Origin: JACVRW01 sp963808545
GTDB taxonomy: Bacteria; Actinomycetota; Thermoleophilia; Solirubrobacterales; Thermoleophilaceae
DNA length: 64,000 nt
Assembly: GCA_963808545.1 (NCBI GenBank)
Contig: CAWEGB010000002.1
Span: forward strand, 83,621 to 147,620
Reading direction: 5' to 3'
Part shown: in pieces, positions 26,519 to 34,823 of the stretch
Layout: every line of letters begins with the position of its first letter
Position numbering within the stretch: position 1 is the stretch's first letter
Position numbers and translations under genes: made by a program
The notes under the pieces: model-generated
What the model was told of the DNA's origin: nothing
Databases searched by the model: none
Seen by the model: only the letters and a program-made list of their open reading frames with translations

Positions 26519-27847
26519 CTAGGCGGCGCCGGCCTCCGCCACCGCGGCCAGCTCGCCCGCGCCCTGGGCCTCGACGGACTCGAGGTCGCGGCGCTCGCGG
26601 GCGGCCTCCATGTGCGCCTCGAACTCCGGGCGGAAGTGATCGATCATCGACTTGACCGGCATGGCCATCGAGTCGCCCAGCACGCACAGGCAGTTGCCGA
26701 TGATGTTGCCCTGGACCTCGGCCATGATGTCGATGTCCATCGGCGTGCCCTCGCCCTCGTCGAGGCGCTCCAGCATCTTCACCGTCCAGTTGGTGCCCTC
26801 GCGGCAGGGCACGCACTTGCCGCAGGACTCGTGGCGGTAGAACTCGGCCAACCGCAGCGCCAGCGGCACGAGCGGCTGGGTCTCGTCCACCACGATGATC
26901 GCGCCGGAGCCGAGCATCGAGCCCGCCTGGGCCATGTCCTCGAACGTGTAGGGCAGGTCCAGGTGGTCCTTGGTGAGCACCGGGGCCGATGAGCCGCCGG
27001 GGAAGAAGCACTTGACCTCACGTCCGTCGGGCGGCCCGCCGGCCAGCCCGTAGATGATGTCGCGCACCGATGCGCCGAGCTCGATCTCGTAGTTGCCCGG
27101 CCGCTGCACGTTGCCCGATACCGACACGACCTTCGTACCGGTGGAGTTGCCCACGCCGAGCTTGCGGTACCAGTCGGCCCCCTTCTCGATGATCAGCGGC
27201 GTGTTGCAGAGCGTCTCGACGTTGTTGATCAGCGTCGGCCCCTGGTAGAGGCCCTGGTTGGCCGGGAACGGCGGCTTGAGTCGCGGGTTGCCGCGCTTGC
27301 CCTCGAGCGCGTCCAGCAGCCCGGTCTCCTCGCCGCAGATGTAGGCCCCCTGCCCGCGGTGGACCACGAGATCGAAGGTGTGGTCGGTGTCGAGGATGCG
27401 CACGCCCAGCAGGCCCTCCTCGTAGGCCTCGGCCACCGCGAGATCGAGCATCTCGGCCTGCAGCTCGTACTCGCCGCGAATGAAGATGAAGCCCTTGTTC
27501 GCTCCCGCGGCGATCGAGCCGATCAGACAGCCCTCCACCAGCAGGTGCGGATTCTTCTGCATCAGCAGGCGGTCCTTGAACGTGCCCGGCTCGGACTCGT
27601 CGGCGTTGCAGCACAGGTACTTGTCCATGGTGCCCTTGGGGATGAAGCTGGCCTTCTTGCCCATGGAGAAGCCGGCGCCGCCGCGCCCGCGCAGACCCGA
27701 TTCCTCGAGCTCGTGGAGAACCGTCGCTGGGTCCATCTCGAGCAGCGCCTTGCGGGCCGAGCGGTAGCCGCCCAGCCGCTCGTAGACCTCGAAGGTGTTG
27801 AGGCCCGGCTCGTCGATGTTGCGCAGCAGCAGGCGGGTCTCGTTCAC
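26519..27847 (-). CDS. nuoF: NADH-quinone oxidoreductase subunit F
   Basis: 442 residues. The NADH/FMN site is seen in LRGRGGAGFSMGKKASF and CNADESEPGTFKDR. The N3 cluster ligands are in ESCGKCVPCREGTNW with a later Cys in GNCLCVLGDS. This is the entry point for electrons from NADH. GTG start overlaps the nuoE stop as GTGA. Confidence 0.96.
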   Translation of the reverse strand: MNETRLLLRNIDEPGLNTFEVYERLGGYRSARKALLEMDPATVLHELEESGLRGRGGAGFSMGKKASFIPKGTMDKYLCCNADESEPGTFKDRLLMQKNPHLLVEGCLIGSIAAGANKGFIFIRGEYELQAEMLDLAVAEAYEEGLLGVRILDTDHTFDLVVHRGQGAYICGEETGLLDALEGKRGNPRLKPPFPANQGLYQGPTLINNVETLCNTPLIIEKGADWYRKLGVGNSTGTKVVSVSGNVQRPGNYEIELGASVRDIIYGLAGGPPDGREVKCFFPGGSSAPVLTKDHLDLPYTFEDMAQAGSMLGSGAIIVVDETQPLVPLALRLAEFYRHESCGKCVPCREGTNWTVKMLERLDEGEGTPMDIDIMAEVQGNIIGNCLCVLGDSMAMPVKSMIDHFRPEFEAHMEAARERRDLESVEAQGAGELAAVAEAGAA

Positions 27848-28638
27848 TCGGGTTCCTCTTCGGGGGTGACGCTGGTACCGGGGTCGAGCGGATGCAGGGT
27901 GGGACGCGGATGCGGCGGCGGGCCCTCGGCCGGCGGCACGTCCAGGAGCTCGGCCTCCTTCCAGGTGCCGCCCGCGGGGTGCACGTCAGGCTCCTCCGGA
28001 GGCCCGGGCGGCTGGTCGCCGGCGGCCGGCAGGGTGTAGCCCGGATCGCCGAGGCCGCGGCCGGGGAGCACCTGGCGGTCCTCCTTGAGGGCGCTCACCA
28101 TCTCGGCGGCGTCCTCGGTGGAGAGCGGCCCCACGAAGCGGCCGTCGACGGAGGCCATGGGGGCCATGTCGCAGGCGCCGAGGCACTCGAACTCGCGCAG
28201 CTCCACGTCCTCGAGCTCCTGGCGCCCGGCCTCGCCGGCGATCGCGTCGTAGACCTCCTTGGCGTCGCGCACGTGGCAGGCCACGCTGGTGCAGACGTAG
28301 ACGTACCGCGTGCCGACGGGCTCGGTGCGCAGCATGTCGTAGAACGTGGCGATGCTCGACAGGTAGGCGGGCGTGACCTGCATCACCGCGGCCACCTGGC
28401 GCATCGCCTCGGGCGAGCACCAGCCGTGCACCCGCTGGGCGGCGGCGAGCGCGGGCAGGGTGGCCGAGTGGCGCTCGGGGTAGAGCGACATGAGCCGCTC
28501 GAGCTCGGCCCGCAGCCGCTCGGGCACCTCCACCTGGGAGGGGTCGGGGATGGTGGCCGGATCCTCGTCCACCAGCACGGCCTCGTCCCATCCCGGGGGG
28601 AGGGGCGCGGCGCGCAGGCGGCCCTCGTCGAGGCTCAC
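27844..28638 (-). CDS. nuoE: NADH-quinone oxidoreductase subunit E
   Basis: 264 residues, longer than the common 160-180. The thioredoxin-fold [2Fe-2S] N1a ligands are CTSVAC and, after a spacer, CLGACDMAP. Residues after about 195 form a Pro/Glu-rich tail (DQPPGPPEEPDVHPAGGTWK) of about 65 residues with no domain. Longer tails occur in actinobacterial NuoE. GTG start; overlaps nuoD and nuoF by 4 bases each. Confidence 0.94.
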   Translation of the reverse strand: MSLDEGRLRAAPLPPGWDEAVLVDEDPATIPDPSQVEVPERLRAELERLMSLYPERHSATLPALAAAQRVHGWCSPEAMRQVAAVMQVTPAYLSSIATFYDMLRTEPVGTRYVYVCTSVACHVRDAKEVYDAIAGEAGRQELEDVELREFECLGACDMAPMASVDGRFVGPLSTEDAAEMVSALKEDRQVLPGRGLGDPGYTLPAAGDQPPGPPEEPDVHPAGGTWKEAELLDVPPAEGPPPHPRPTLHPLDPGTSVTPEEEPE

Positions 28639-29957
28639 CGGTCGATCCCTCCGAGGATCGGGTCGAGCATGGCCACGCAGGCGATGAAGTCCGCGATCAG
28701 CGAGTCCTTGGCCATGTCGGGCAGCCCCTGCAGGTTGGTGAAGCTCGGGTCGCGGAAGTGCACGCGGGCGGGCTTGGCCGAGCCGTCGGCCAGCAGGAAG
28801 CAGCCGAGCTCGCCGCGCGGCGACTCGATCGCGGTGTAGACCTCGCCCGGCGGCACCCGGAAGCCCTCGGTCACCAGCTTGAAGTGGTGGATCAGCGCCT
28901 CCATCGAGGTGGCCAGCTCGTGGCGCGGAGGCAACGCGACCTTGCGGTCGTCGGTAATCCAGGCGCCCTCGGGGAGCCCGTCGAGCGCCTGCTCAACGAT
29001 CCGCAGCGACTGGCGCATCTCGTCGAGGCGGACCTTGTAGCGGTCGTAGTTGTCGCCCACGCTGCCCACGGGGACGTTGAAGTCGAAGTCCTCGTAGCAC
29101 GAGTAGGGCATTGCCTTGCGCAGGTCCCAGGGATGCCCGGTGGCGCGCAGCAGCGGCCCGGTGACGCCGAGCTCGAGCGCGCGCTCCTGCGAGATCACCC
29201 CCGTGTTCTTCAGGCGCTGCAACCAGATCTCGTTGCGGTCGAGCAGCGCCTGGTACTGGTCGATCCGGCGCGGCATCACCTTGAGGAACTCGCGTACGCG
29301 GTGGTCGAAGCCCGGCGGGATGTCCTCGATCACGCCGCCCACCTGGAAGTAGCGGGTGTGCATCCGCTGGCCGCTCGACATCTCGAACAGGTCGAGTATG
29401 AGGTCGCGGTCGCGACACCCCCACCAGAGCATCGTGATCGCGCCGATGTCGAGCGCTCCCGTGGCGAGCGCGAACAGGTGCGACGCGATCCGGTTGAGCT
29501 CCATGTGGATCACCCGCAGGTAGTGAGCACGCGGAGGCACGTCGATCTCGAGCATGCGCTCGACCGACATGCAGTAGACCTGCGCGTTGTAGTAGTAGGC
29601 GAGGTAGTCCATCCGCTCGACGAACGTGATGACCTTCCAGTACTGCTGGTCCTCGCAGCTCTTCTCGATTCCGGTGTGGACGTAGCCGATGATCGGCTTG
29701 ACCTCGCGCACCATCTCGCCCTCGAGCGTGGTCAGCAGGCGCAGCACGCCGTGGGTCGCCGGATGGTGCGGCCCGATGTTGATGGTGAACAGCTCTTCGT
29801 CGAGGTCGCCCTTGGCCAGCGCCTCGGTGCCCGCGACGGGCTCCCCGCCCATGTGCTCCATCGTCACCGAGCGCTCGCGTTCGCGGTAGGGCGTGCGCAG
29901 CGCGGCCGCGGTGGCGTCGCGGACGGGATCGTCGGGCTGGTCGCGCTCGTCACTCAT
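28635..29957 (-). CDS. nuoD: NADH-quinone oxidoreductase subunit D
   Basis: 440 residues. INIGPHHPATHGVLRLL with the quinone-site His is near residue 60; GYVHTGIEKSCED and the C-terminal QGLPDMAKDSLIADFIACVA with MLDPILGGIDR are diagnostic. The first 55 residues are a charged extension (DERDQPDDPVRDATAAALRT) that could be partly untranslated, but no better start with a ribosome site was seen. It overlaps nuoC by 8 bases. Confidence 0.94.
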   Translation of the reverse strand: MSDERDQPDDPVRDATAAALRTPYRERERSVTMEHMGGEPVAGTEALAKGDLDEELFTINIGPHHPATHGVLRLLTTLEGEMVREVKPIIGYVHTGIEKSCEDQQYWKVITFVERMDYLAYYYNAQVYCMSVERMLEIDVPPRAHYLRVIHMELNRIASHLFALATGALDIGAITMLWWGCRDRDLILDLFEMSSGQRMHTRYFQVGGVIEDIPPGFDHRVREFLKVMPRRIDQYQALLDRNEIWLQRLKNTGVISQERALELGVTGPLLRATGHPWDLRKAMPYSCYEDFDFNVPVGSVGDNYDRYKVRLDEMRQSLRIVEQALDGLPEGAWITDDRKVALPPRHELATSMEALIHHFKLVTEGFRVPPGEVYTAIESPRGELGCFLLADGSAKPARVHFRDPSFTNLQGLPDMAKDSLIADFIACVAMLDPILGGIDR

Positions 29958-30468
29958 ACCAGCGCGGGTACTTGTCCTCGTTGAAGGTGTAGAGCACGGG
30001 CTCGCCGCCGAGCGGGAAGTCGCGGCGCTGGGGGAAGCCCGTGTAGTCCTCGGGCATGAGGATCCGGCGCAGGTCCGGATGGCCGTCGAACACCACGCCG
30101 AAGAAGTCGTAGACCTCGCGTTCGTGGAAGTCGGCGGTGGGGAACAGGTCGACCACGCTCGGGACGTGCGGGTCCTCGGTGCCCAGGCGGGTCTTCACGC
30201 AGAGGCGGTCGCAGCGGTCCATGGAGAGCAGCTGGTAGTGGACGCCCAGCCGCGGCTCCTCCGGCAGGTAGTCGCAGCCGTGGAGGCTCATCAGCCGCTC
30301 GAACGGCTCGGCGCCATCGCGCAGGTGGGCGAGCACGTCGTGCACTCGGTCGGGCTCGACCTGGAGGGTGGCCTCGCCGCGGAAGTAGTTCGTGCCCGTC
30401 ACCGCGTCCTCGGCCACGTCCTCGCGCACCCGCTGGGCGATCAGCTCGAGGCCGGTGGCGTCAGGCAC
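29950..30468 (-). CDS. nuoC: NADH-quinone oxidoreductase subunit C
   Basis: 172 residues, a single 30-kDa-subunit domain, not fused to NuoD. FHEREVYDFFGVVFDGHPDL and MPEDYTGFPQRRDFPLGGEP are the family signatures. GTG start overlapping the nuoB stop by 8 bases. Part of the quinone-module scaffold. Confidence 0.94.
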   Translation of the reverse strand: MPDATGLELIAQRVREDVAEDAVTGTNYFRGEATLQVEPDRVHDVLAHLRDGAEPFERLMSLHGCDYLPEEPRLGVHYQLLSMDRCDRLCVKTRLGTEDPHVPSVVDLFPTADFHEREVYDFFGVVFDGHPDLRRILMPEDYTGFPQRRDFPLGGEPVLYTFNEDKYPRWYE

Positions 30469-31090
30469 CCGTGCCCTCAGTTCCTTCTGGCTGCTCCTCG
30501 GTGCCGTAGGCCTGATAGCGCTCGCGCCAGCCCATGTCGGGCTTCTGCTGGATCTTGTCCTGCAGCTTCATGATCGCGTAGATGAGGGCCTCCGGCCGCG
30601 GCGGGCAGCCGGGCACGTAGATGTCCACGGGCATGAACTTGTCCGCGCCCTGAACCACGGCGTAGTTGTTGAACATCCCGCCGCTCGACGAGCACACGCC
30701 CATCGCGATCACCCACTTGGGCTCGAGCATCTGGTCGTAGAGCCGGCGGATGATCGGCGCCATCTTGATCGAGACCCGCCCCGACAGGATCATCAGGTCG
30801 GCCTGGCGGGGGGTGAAGCGGATGGCCTCGGCGCCGAAGCGCGCGAGGTCGTTGCGGGGCGAGCCGATGACCGTGATCATCTCGATCGCACAGCACGCGA
30901 GGCCGAAGCCCAGCGGGAACAGGCAGTTCTTGCGGGCCCAGTTCTGGGCGGTCTCGAGCGTGGTGAACAGCAGACGCTCCTCGACGTACTCGTCGAGGTC
31001 TCGTCCGGCCAGCTCGCCGCGCAGCATCTGCTGAGCCTTGAGCTGCCGGACTCTCAGGTCCTCCTGGCCGTTGCTGCGTGTTACTTCCAC
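30461..31090 (-). CDS. nuoB: NADH-quinone oxidoreductase subunit B
   Basis: 209 residues. The N2 [4Fe-4S] cluster ligands are the tandem Cys in GFGLACCAIEM, the Cys in MGVCSSSGGMFNNY and the Cys in VDIYVPGCPPRPEAL. N2 hands electrons to quinone. GTG start overlapping the nuoA end by 10 bases; the C-terminal 30 residues are variable. Confidence 0.95.
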   Translation of the reverse strand: MEVTRSNGQEDLRVRQLKAQQMLRGELAGRDLDEYVEERLLFTTLETAQNWARKNCLFPLGFGLACCAIEMITVIGSPRNDLARFGAEAIRFTPRQADLMILSGRVSIKMAPIIRRLYDQMLEPKWVIAMGVCSSSGGMFNNYAVVQGADKFMPVDIYVPGCPPRPEALIYAIMKLQDKIQQKPDMGWRERYQAYGTEEQPEGTEGTGA

Positions 31091-31437
31091 TCCAGCGCCC
31101 CTCTTCTCCAGACGAACACCAGCGCAACCAGGAGTAGTACGACGAACACGATCGTCTCGACCAGGGCGAACACTCCGAAGGCATCCAGCTTCAGCGCTAC
31201 GGGGTAGAGGAAGACGACTTCGATGTCGAACAGGATGAACAGCATCGCGATCAGATAGAAGCTGATCCCGAACCGGAACGACTTGCGTACGTCAGACGGC
31301 AGACCGCTCTCGTAGGGCTCGCTCTTGACCTTCCCCGGGCGCTTTGGACCGAGTACGTGGTTGGCGAGCGTGAAGGCTGTGCCGACCCCTATGCCGAGCG
31401 CGAGAAACACCAGTGCAGGCAGGTAACTCTTCAGCAC
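31081..31437 (-). CDS. nuoA: NADH-quinone oxidoreductase subunit A
   Basis: 118 residues, first gene of nuoA-N. Three helices with the loop YESGLPSDVRKSFRFGISFY and FILFDIEVVFLYPVA, both diagnostic. GTG start (VLKSYLPALVFLALGIG). The operon promoter must lie in the 75 bases between here and the divergent gene at 31513, or inside that gene; no clear -35/-10 pair was picked. Confidence 0.94.
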   Translation of the reverse strand: MLKSYLPALVFLALGIGVGTAFTLANHVLGPKRPGKVKSEPYESGLPSDVRKSFRFGISFYLIAMLFILFDIEVVFLYPVALKLDAFGVFALVETIVFVVLLLVALVFVWRRGALEWK

Positions 31438-31512
31438 GCACCCGGAGGTATAACGGAACCTTGTGCGACGCTGCTACATAGTGCGAAAGGACACCCCCTG
31501 AGCGGCGTCCAC

Positions 31513-31938
31513 ATGGTGGTCGGCATCGCCGTCCTGATCGCCAATGCGGCGGCCGCCGGCTGGGGGGTCGTGGGCTGGTTGAGAAAGGACGCGCGAGCGT
31601 CGCTCGTGTTCTGGCCGCTGCTGCGCGTGGCTCAGGCCACGGTGGTCGTGGAGGTGGTGATCGGCTTCATCCTGCTGGCGCGCGGAGCCTCCTCGCCCGA
31701 CGGGCTGCACGTGGCCTACGGCGTGGCCCCGCTCCTGATCACGCTGGTGAGCGAGGCCATGCGCGCGGGCATCGCCCAGCGCGAGCTCGACGAAGTGGAG
31801 GACGTGGACGCTCTCGGCCGGGGGGAGCAGATGGCGCTGGCCCGGCGCGTGGCGCTCGGCGAGATGGGCGTGATGACGGTCGGCGCGCTGCTGATCCTCA
31901 CGCTGGCGCTGCGTGCGTATCAGACAGGCGGAGGCTGA
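31513..31938 (+). CDS. Small integral membrane protein, unknown family
   Basis: 141 residues from the ATG of MVVGIAVLIANAAAAGWGVV; the frame is open further upstream but has no better start. Four hydrophobic segments (about 1-20, 35-58, 68-90 and 112-135) and a charged loop AQRELDEVEDVDALGRGEQM. It is divergent from nuoA. No family was recognised; the size and helix layout resemble small actinobacterial membrane proteins of unknown role. Confidence 0.6.
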   Translation: MVVGIAVLIANAAAAGWGVVGWLRKDARASLVFWPLLRVAQATVVVEVVIGFILLARGASSPDGLHVAYGVAPLLITLVSEAMRAGIAQRELDEVEDVDALGRGEQMALARRVALGEMGVMTVGALLILTLALRAYQTGGG

Positions 31939-31952
31939 GCCTTCGTTCTCAG

Positions 31953-32153
31953 CTACCCGGCGTGCTCGTGCTCGTGGTCCTGCTCGCGGCCTGACTCGTG
32001 GATGTGCGGGTGCGAGTGGGTCATGTCGCCGTGGCTGTGCTCGTGCTCGTGCTCGGTGTGGTCGTGCTCGTGGGAGGTGTGGGGGTGCGAGTGCGTCGTC
32101 TCGCCGTGGCTGTGCTCGTGCTCGTGCGAATGCTCGTGGTCGTGCTCAGGCAT
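31953..32153 (-). CDS. Histidine-rich metal-binding peptide
   Basis: 66 residues, 24 of them His, mostly as alternating H-E-H or H-S-H. It contains two near-identical units, EHEHSHGETTHSHPH and EHEHSHGDMTHSHPH, from a tandem DNA duplication. Its ribosome site AGGAGG (32159-32164) is made by the last two Arg codons of cbiO, 5 bases before the ATG, so translation is coupled to the transporter ATPase. No signal peptide is seen, so it should be cytoplasmic. Such peptides bind Ni, Co or Zn; as last gene of a Nur-controlled importer operon it may buffer or hand on incoming metal. Function is inferred from composition and place. Confidence 0.75.
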   Translation of the reverse strand: MPEHDHEHSHEHEHSHGETTHSHPHTSHEHDHTEHEHEHSHGDMTHSHPHIHESGREQDHEHEHAG

Positions 32154-32155
32154 CT

Positions 32156-32956
32156 CTACCTCCTGGTCGCCTGCTGGAACTGTAGCCCGGAATCGGCCGC
32201 CGAACCGGGCCGTGGGCGCGGTTCGACCTGGCGCAGGTCGAACCCGGCTGGGAGCTCGAGATCGTGGGCGGCGAGCAGCTCGGTGTCGGCCAGTACCTCG
32301 TGGCAGCGACCGTCGGCCACGATGCGGCCGGCGGCGAGGATCACCGCCCGCTCGCACAGCTCGGCCGCCAGCGGCAGGTCGTGTGTGGTCAGCAGCATCG
32401 TCCGCTCGATCCCGGCCAGGATGTCGATCAGCTCGCGCCGCGCGCGCGGGTCGAGATTGGCGGACGGCTCGTCGAGCACCAGCAGGCGGGGTCGCATCGC
32501 CAGCACCGTGGCGATGGCCACCCGGCGGCGCTCGCCCATCGACAGCTGGTAGGGCGCCCGAGGGGCGGCCTCGGACATCCGCACCAGGGCCAGCGCCTCG
32601 CTCACCCGTGCTTCGATCTCCTCCCGCCCGAGGTCCATGTTGAGAGGGCCGAACGCCACGTCCTCCGCCACGGTTGGCATGAACAGCTGGTCGTCGGGAT
32701 CCTGGAACACGAGGCCGACCCGGGCGCGGAGCTCCGCCAAGGTCTTCGGCCCCACGTCGAGGCCCGCGACCTCCAGCCGGCCGCTGCCGCTGAGCAGGCC
32801 GTTGAGGTGGAGCATGAACGTCGTCTTGCCCGCGCCGTTGGGACCGAGGATCGCCACCCGCTCCCCGTGCTCCACGTGGAGCTCGAGTCCGGACAGACCG
32901 GGCTGCCCGGTGGGGTAGGCGTAGTCGAGACCCTGGGCGTGGACCGCGCAGCTCAC
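32156..32956 (-). CDS. cbiO: Energy-coupling factor ABC transporter ATPase (CbiO/NikO)
   Basis: 266 residues. Walker A GPNGAGKTTFM near 38, Q-loop VFQDPDDQLFMPTVAEDVAF (typical of ECF ATPases), signature YQLSMGERRRVAIA, Walker B LLVLDEPSANLDP, and the switch His in LLTTHDLP. It powers uptake of nickel or cobalt with CbiQ and CbiM. GTG start overlaps cbiQ by 4 bases. The last 35 residues are a variable tail that carries the ribosome site of the His-rich gene. Confidence 0.92.
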   Translation of the reverse strand: MSCAVHAQGLDYAYPTGQPGLSGLELHVEHGERVAILGPNGAGKTTFMLHLNGLLSGSGRLEVAGLDVGPKTLAELRARVGLVFQDPDDQLFMPTVAEDVAFGPLNMDLGREEIEARVSEALALVRMSEAAPRAPYQLSMGERRRVAIATVLAMRPRLLVLDEPSANLDPRARRELIDILAGIERTMLLTTHDLPLAAELCERAVILAAGRIVADGRCHEVLADTELLAAHDLELPAGFDLRQVEPRPRPGSAADSGLQFQQATRR

Positions 32957-33738
32957 GCAGCCACCCCGGCCAATACACGCGCGGGGACCAGCACGGCGAG
33001 CACCGCCAGCACGAACAGCGTGTCCGCCCGGCGAAAGGCGAGCGGCACGAGCTGCGGCATGTGTCCGCGGTAGCCGCGCGAGAGCATCGCGTGGTAGACG
33101 CGCTCGCCGCGCGAGTAGGTGCGCAGGAACATCGCCGTGGCCACGCGGCCGAGAGCGGCGGCCTGCAGGGCGTGACGAGGCCGGTACGCGCGTGCGGCGA
33201 GGGCGGCCCGCATGCGCCCCGCCTCCTCGACGATCACGAACAGGTAGCGGTACATGAAGGCGGCGATCAGGACGAAGAGGCGCGGCACGCGCATAGCCTC
33301 GAGCCCGCGCAGCACCGATGGAAAGGTCGTGGTGGCGCCCAGCAGCACGGCGGAGATCGTGCCGATGGTGGCCTTGGCGGCCACGGCGGCGAAGATCTCG
33401 AGGCCCTCCTCGTGGAGAGTGAGCGGACCCAGCTCGTAGGTGGCGCCGCCGCTGCGCACGAGCGGCACGAACAGGGCGGCCAGCAGGACGAGCGGCAGCA
33501 CGAAGCGCGCCCGCCGCCAGATCTCGTTGGGCGTTACCCGTGCGACGACCGCGACGGCCGCGAGCACGCCCCCGCAGGCCACGAACACCGGCCAGGCCTC
33601 GAACGGGGCGGACACGGCGATCAGGGTGATCGACACCAGCCCGGCGATCTTCGCCCGCGGGTCCAGACGATGAACCGGGCTGGCGGGGTCGCCCGCCAGG
33701 CCGGTCAGCTCCAGCGAGTGGTTACAGAGCGCGCCCAT
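32953..33738 (-). CDS. cbiQ: Energy-coupling factor transmembrane protein (CbiQ/NikQ)
   Basis: 261 residues, about six helices. VHRLDPRAKIAGLVSITLIA is the classical N-terminal CbiQ block, and the coupling helices that touch the ATPase hold ARAYRPRHALQAAALG and SRGYRGHMPQLVPLAFRRAD. It joins the substrate-binding CbiM to the ATPase. A gap of 24 bases separates it from the PDGLE gene upstream. Confidence 0.9.
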   Translation of the reverse strand: MGALCNHSLELTGLAGDPASPVHRLDPRAKIAGLVSITLIAVSAPFEAWPVFVACGGVLAAVAVVARVTPNEIWRRARFVLPLVLLAALFVPLVRSGGATYELGPLTLHEEGLEIFAAVAAKATIGTISAVLLGATTTFPSVLRGLEAMRVPRLFVLIAAFMYRYLFVIVEEAGRMRAALAARAYRPRHALQAAALGRVATAMFLRTYSRGERVYHAMLSRGYRGHMPQLVPLAFRRADTLFVLAVLAVLVPARVLAGVAA

Positions 33739-33762
33739 GGGGCTCGAGCCGGGGGCCGCCCG

Positions 33763-34095
33763 TCAGGCCGGCGCCCCGGGGGCCGTGCCCGCGCGCGGGC
33801 GCCGCCGCAGCGCGAAGGCGAGCCCGTACCCGATGGCGAACACAGCCAGGGTGCCGATGAACCCGGCGAGGCCAGTGGCCACGCGCTCGTTCTCCACGCC
33901 TGGGAAGGCGTAGTCCGGGATGGGCGAGTCCTCCTGCAGCGAGTGGAGCTTGCCGCTCTCGACGAACTGCTTGTCCTCGGCCACCTTCTCCAGGCCGTCG
34001 GGGTTGGCCGAGGCGAACGGGGAGACGGCTGTCGCCAGGCCGATGGCCACGGCCAGCACGAGGGCGACGAACACTCCGGTGGGTATGTGCTTCAT
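33763..34095 (-). CDS. PDGLE-domain component of the nickel/cobalt transporter (CbiN-like)
   Basis: 110 residues: N-terminal helix (MKHIPTGVFVALVLAVAIGL), the name-giving motif in FASANPDGLEKVAEDKQF, an extracytoplasmic loop, and a second helix (GFIGTLAVFAIGYGLAFALR). Proteins with this domain take the place of CbiN/NikN beside CbiM in many actinobacterial and archaeal importers. It sits one base after the cbiM stop. Confidence 0.85.
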   Translation of the reverse strand: MKHIPTGVFVALVLAVAIGLATAVSPFASANPDGLEKVAEDKQFVESGKLHSLQEDSPIPDYAFPGVENERVATGLAGFIGTLAVFAIGYGLAFALRRRPRAGTAPGAPA

Positions 34096-34096
34096 C

Positions 34097-34810
34097 TCAG
34101 GCCTCCGTTCCGAGCGCGGTTCCCACCGGCCGAGCGACCGGCTCCTTCAGCTCCTCCGGCGCGAGCGCCACGAGGTCGGGTCGTGAGACCAGCACCGCCG
34201 ACACGGCGGCCACGGTGATGATCGCTTCGCCGATGCCGATCAGCGAATGCACGCCGAGCATGGCCGGCAGGGAGGTACCGAGCGGAACGGTGTCCGAGAT
34301 GGACAGCTCCACGCTCGTCGCCGCGGCGCCGAACATCACGGCCAGCCAGGAGACAGCTCCCACCACGCAGATGAAGACCGGCCGAGCGTGGGGAAGCACC
34401 CTCGTCGCGCCCACCACGAGGAAGCCGGCGAGCAGCGCGCCCAGCACGCCCATGTTGAGCATGTTCGCGCCGAGCGCCGAGATGCCGCCGTCGGCGAAGG
34501 CGAAGGCCTGCACGACGAGTACCACGGCCATCACCAGGCAGGCGATCCAGGGGCCGAGCAGGACGGCCGCCAGTGTGGCTCCGAGCAGGTGGCCGCTGGT
34601 GCCGCCGGCGATCGGGAAGTTGAGCATCTGCGTGGCGAAGATGAACGCGGCCAGCACGCCGAGCATCGGCACGCGTGCCTCGTCGAGCTCGACGTTGGCC
34701 ACGCGCAGGCCGTAGGCCACGGCGGCGATCGCCAGCACTCCGCATACCGCGGCGACACCGCCGCTCAGGAACCCATCCGGGATGTGGAGGGCGATGGGCA
34801 GGTCGAGCAT
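34097..34810 (-). CDS. cbiM: Substrate-binding membrane component of the nickel/cobalt importer (CbiM/NikM)
   Basis: 237 residues from the ATG of MLDLPIALHIPDGFLSGGVA, with GGAG 9 bases upstream; the frame is open further but lacks a ribosome site. LHIPDGFL, NFPIAGGTSGHLLGATLAAV and FADGGISALGANMLNMG are CbiM signatures, including the His residues that bind the metal. In most CbiM/NikM proteins the chain starts directly Met-His, and that N-terminus ligates the metal. Here the His is residue 9, so either processing or a different N-terminal geometry is needed. It starts 13 bases after nur. Confidence 0.9.
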   Translation of the reverse strand: MLDLPIALHIPDGFLSGGVAAVCGVLAIAAVAYGLRVANVELDEARVPMLGVLAAFIFATQMLNFPIAGGTSGHLLGATLAAVLLGPWIACLVMAVVLVVQAFAFADGGISALGANMLNMGVLGALLAGFLVVGATRVLPHARPVFICVVGAVSWLAVMFGAAATSVELSISDTVPLGTSLPAMLGVHSLIGIGEAIITVAAVSAVLVSRPDLVALAPEELKEPVARPVGTALGTEA

Positions 34811-34823
34811 GCGCTGACTCCTT

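Noticed and set aside
31960..32150. Repeated GTGCTCGTG-like units resembling a short repeat array
   Set aside because: They are the codons of the His-rich peptide (His/Glu/Ser alternation), not CRISPR repeats with spacers.
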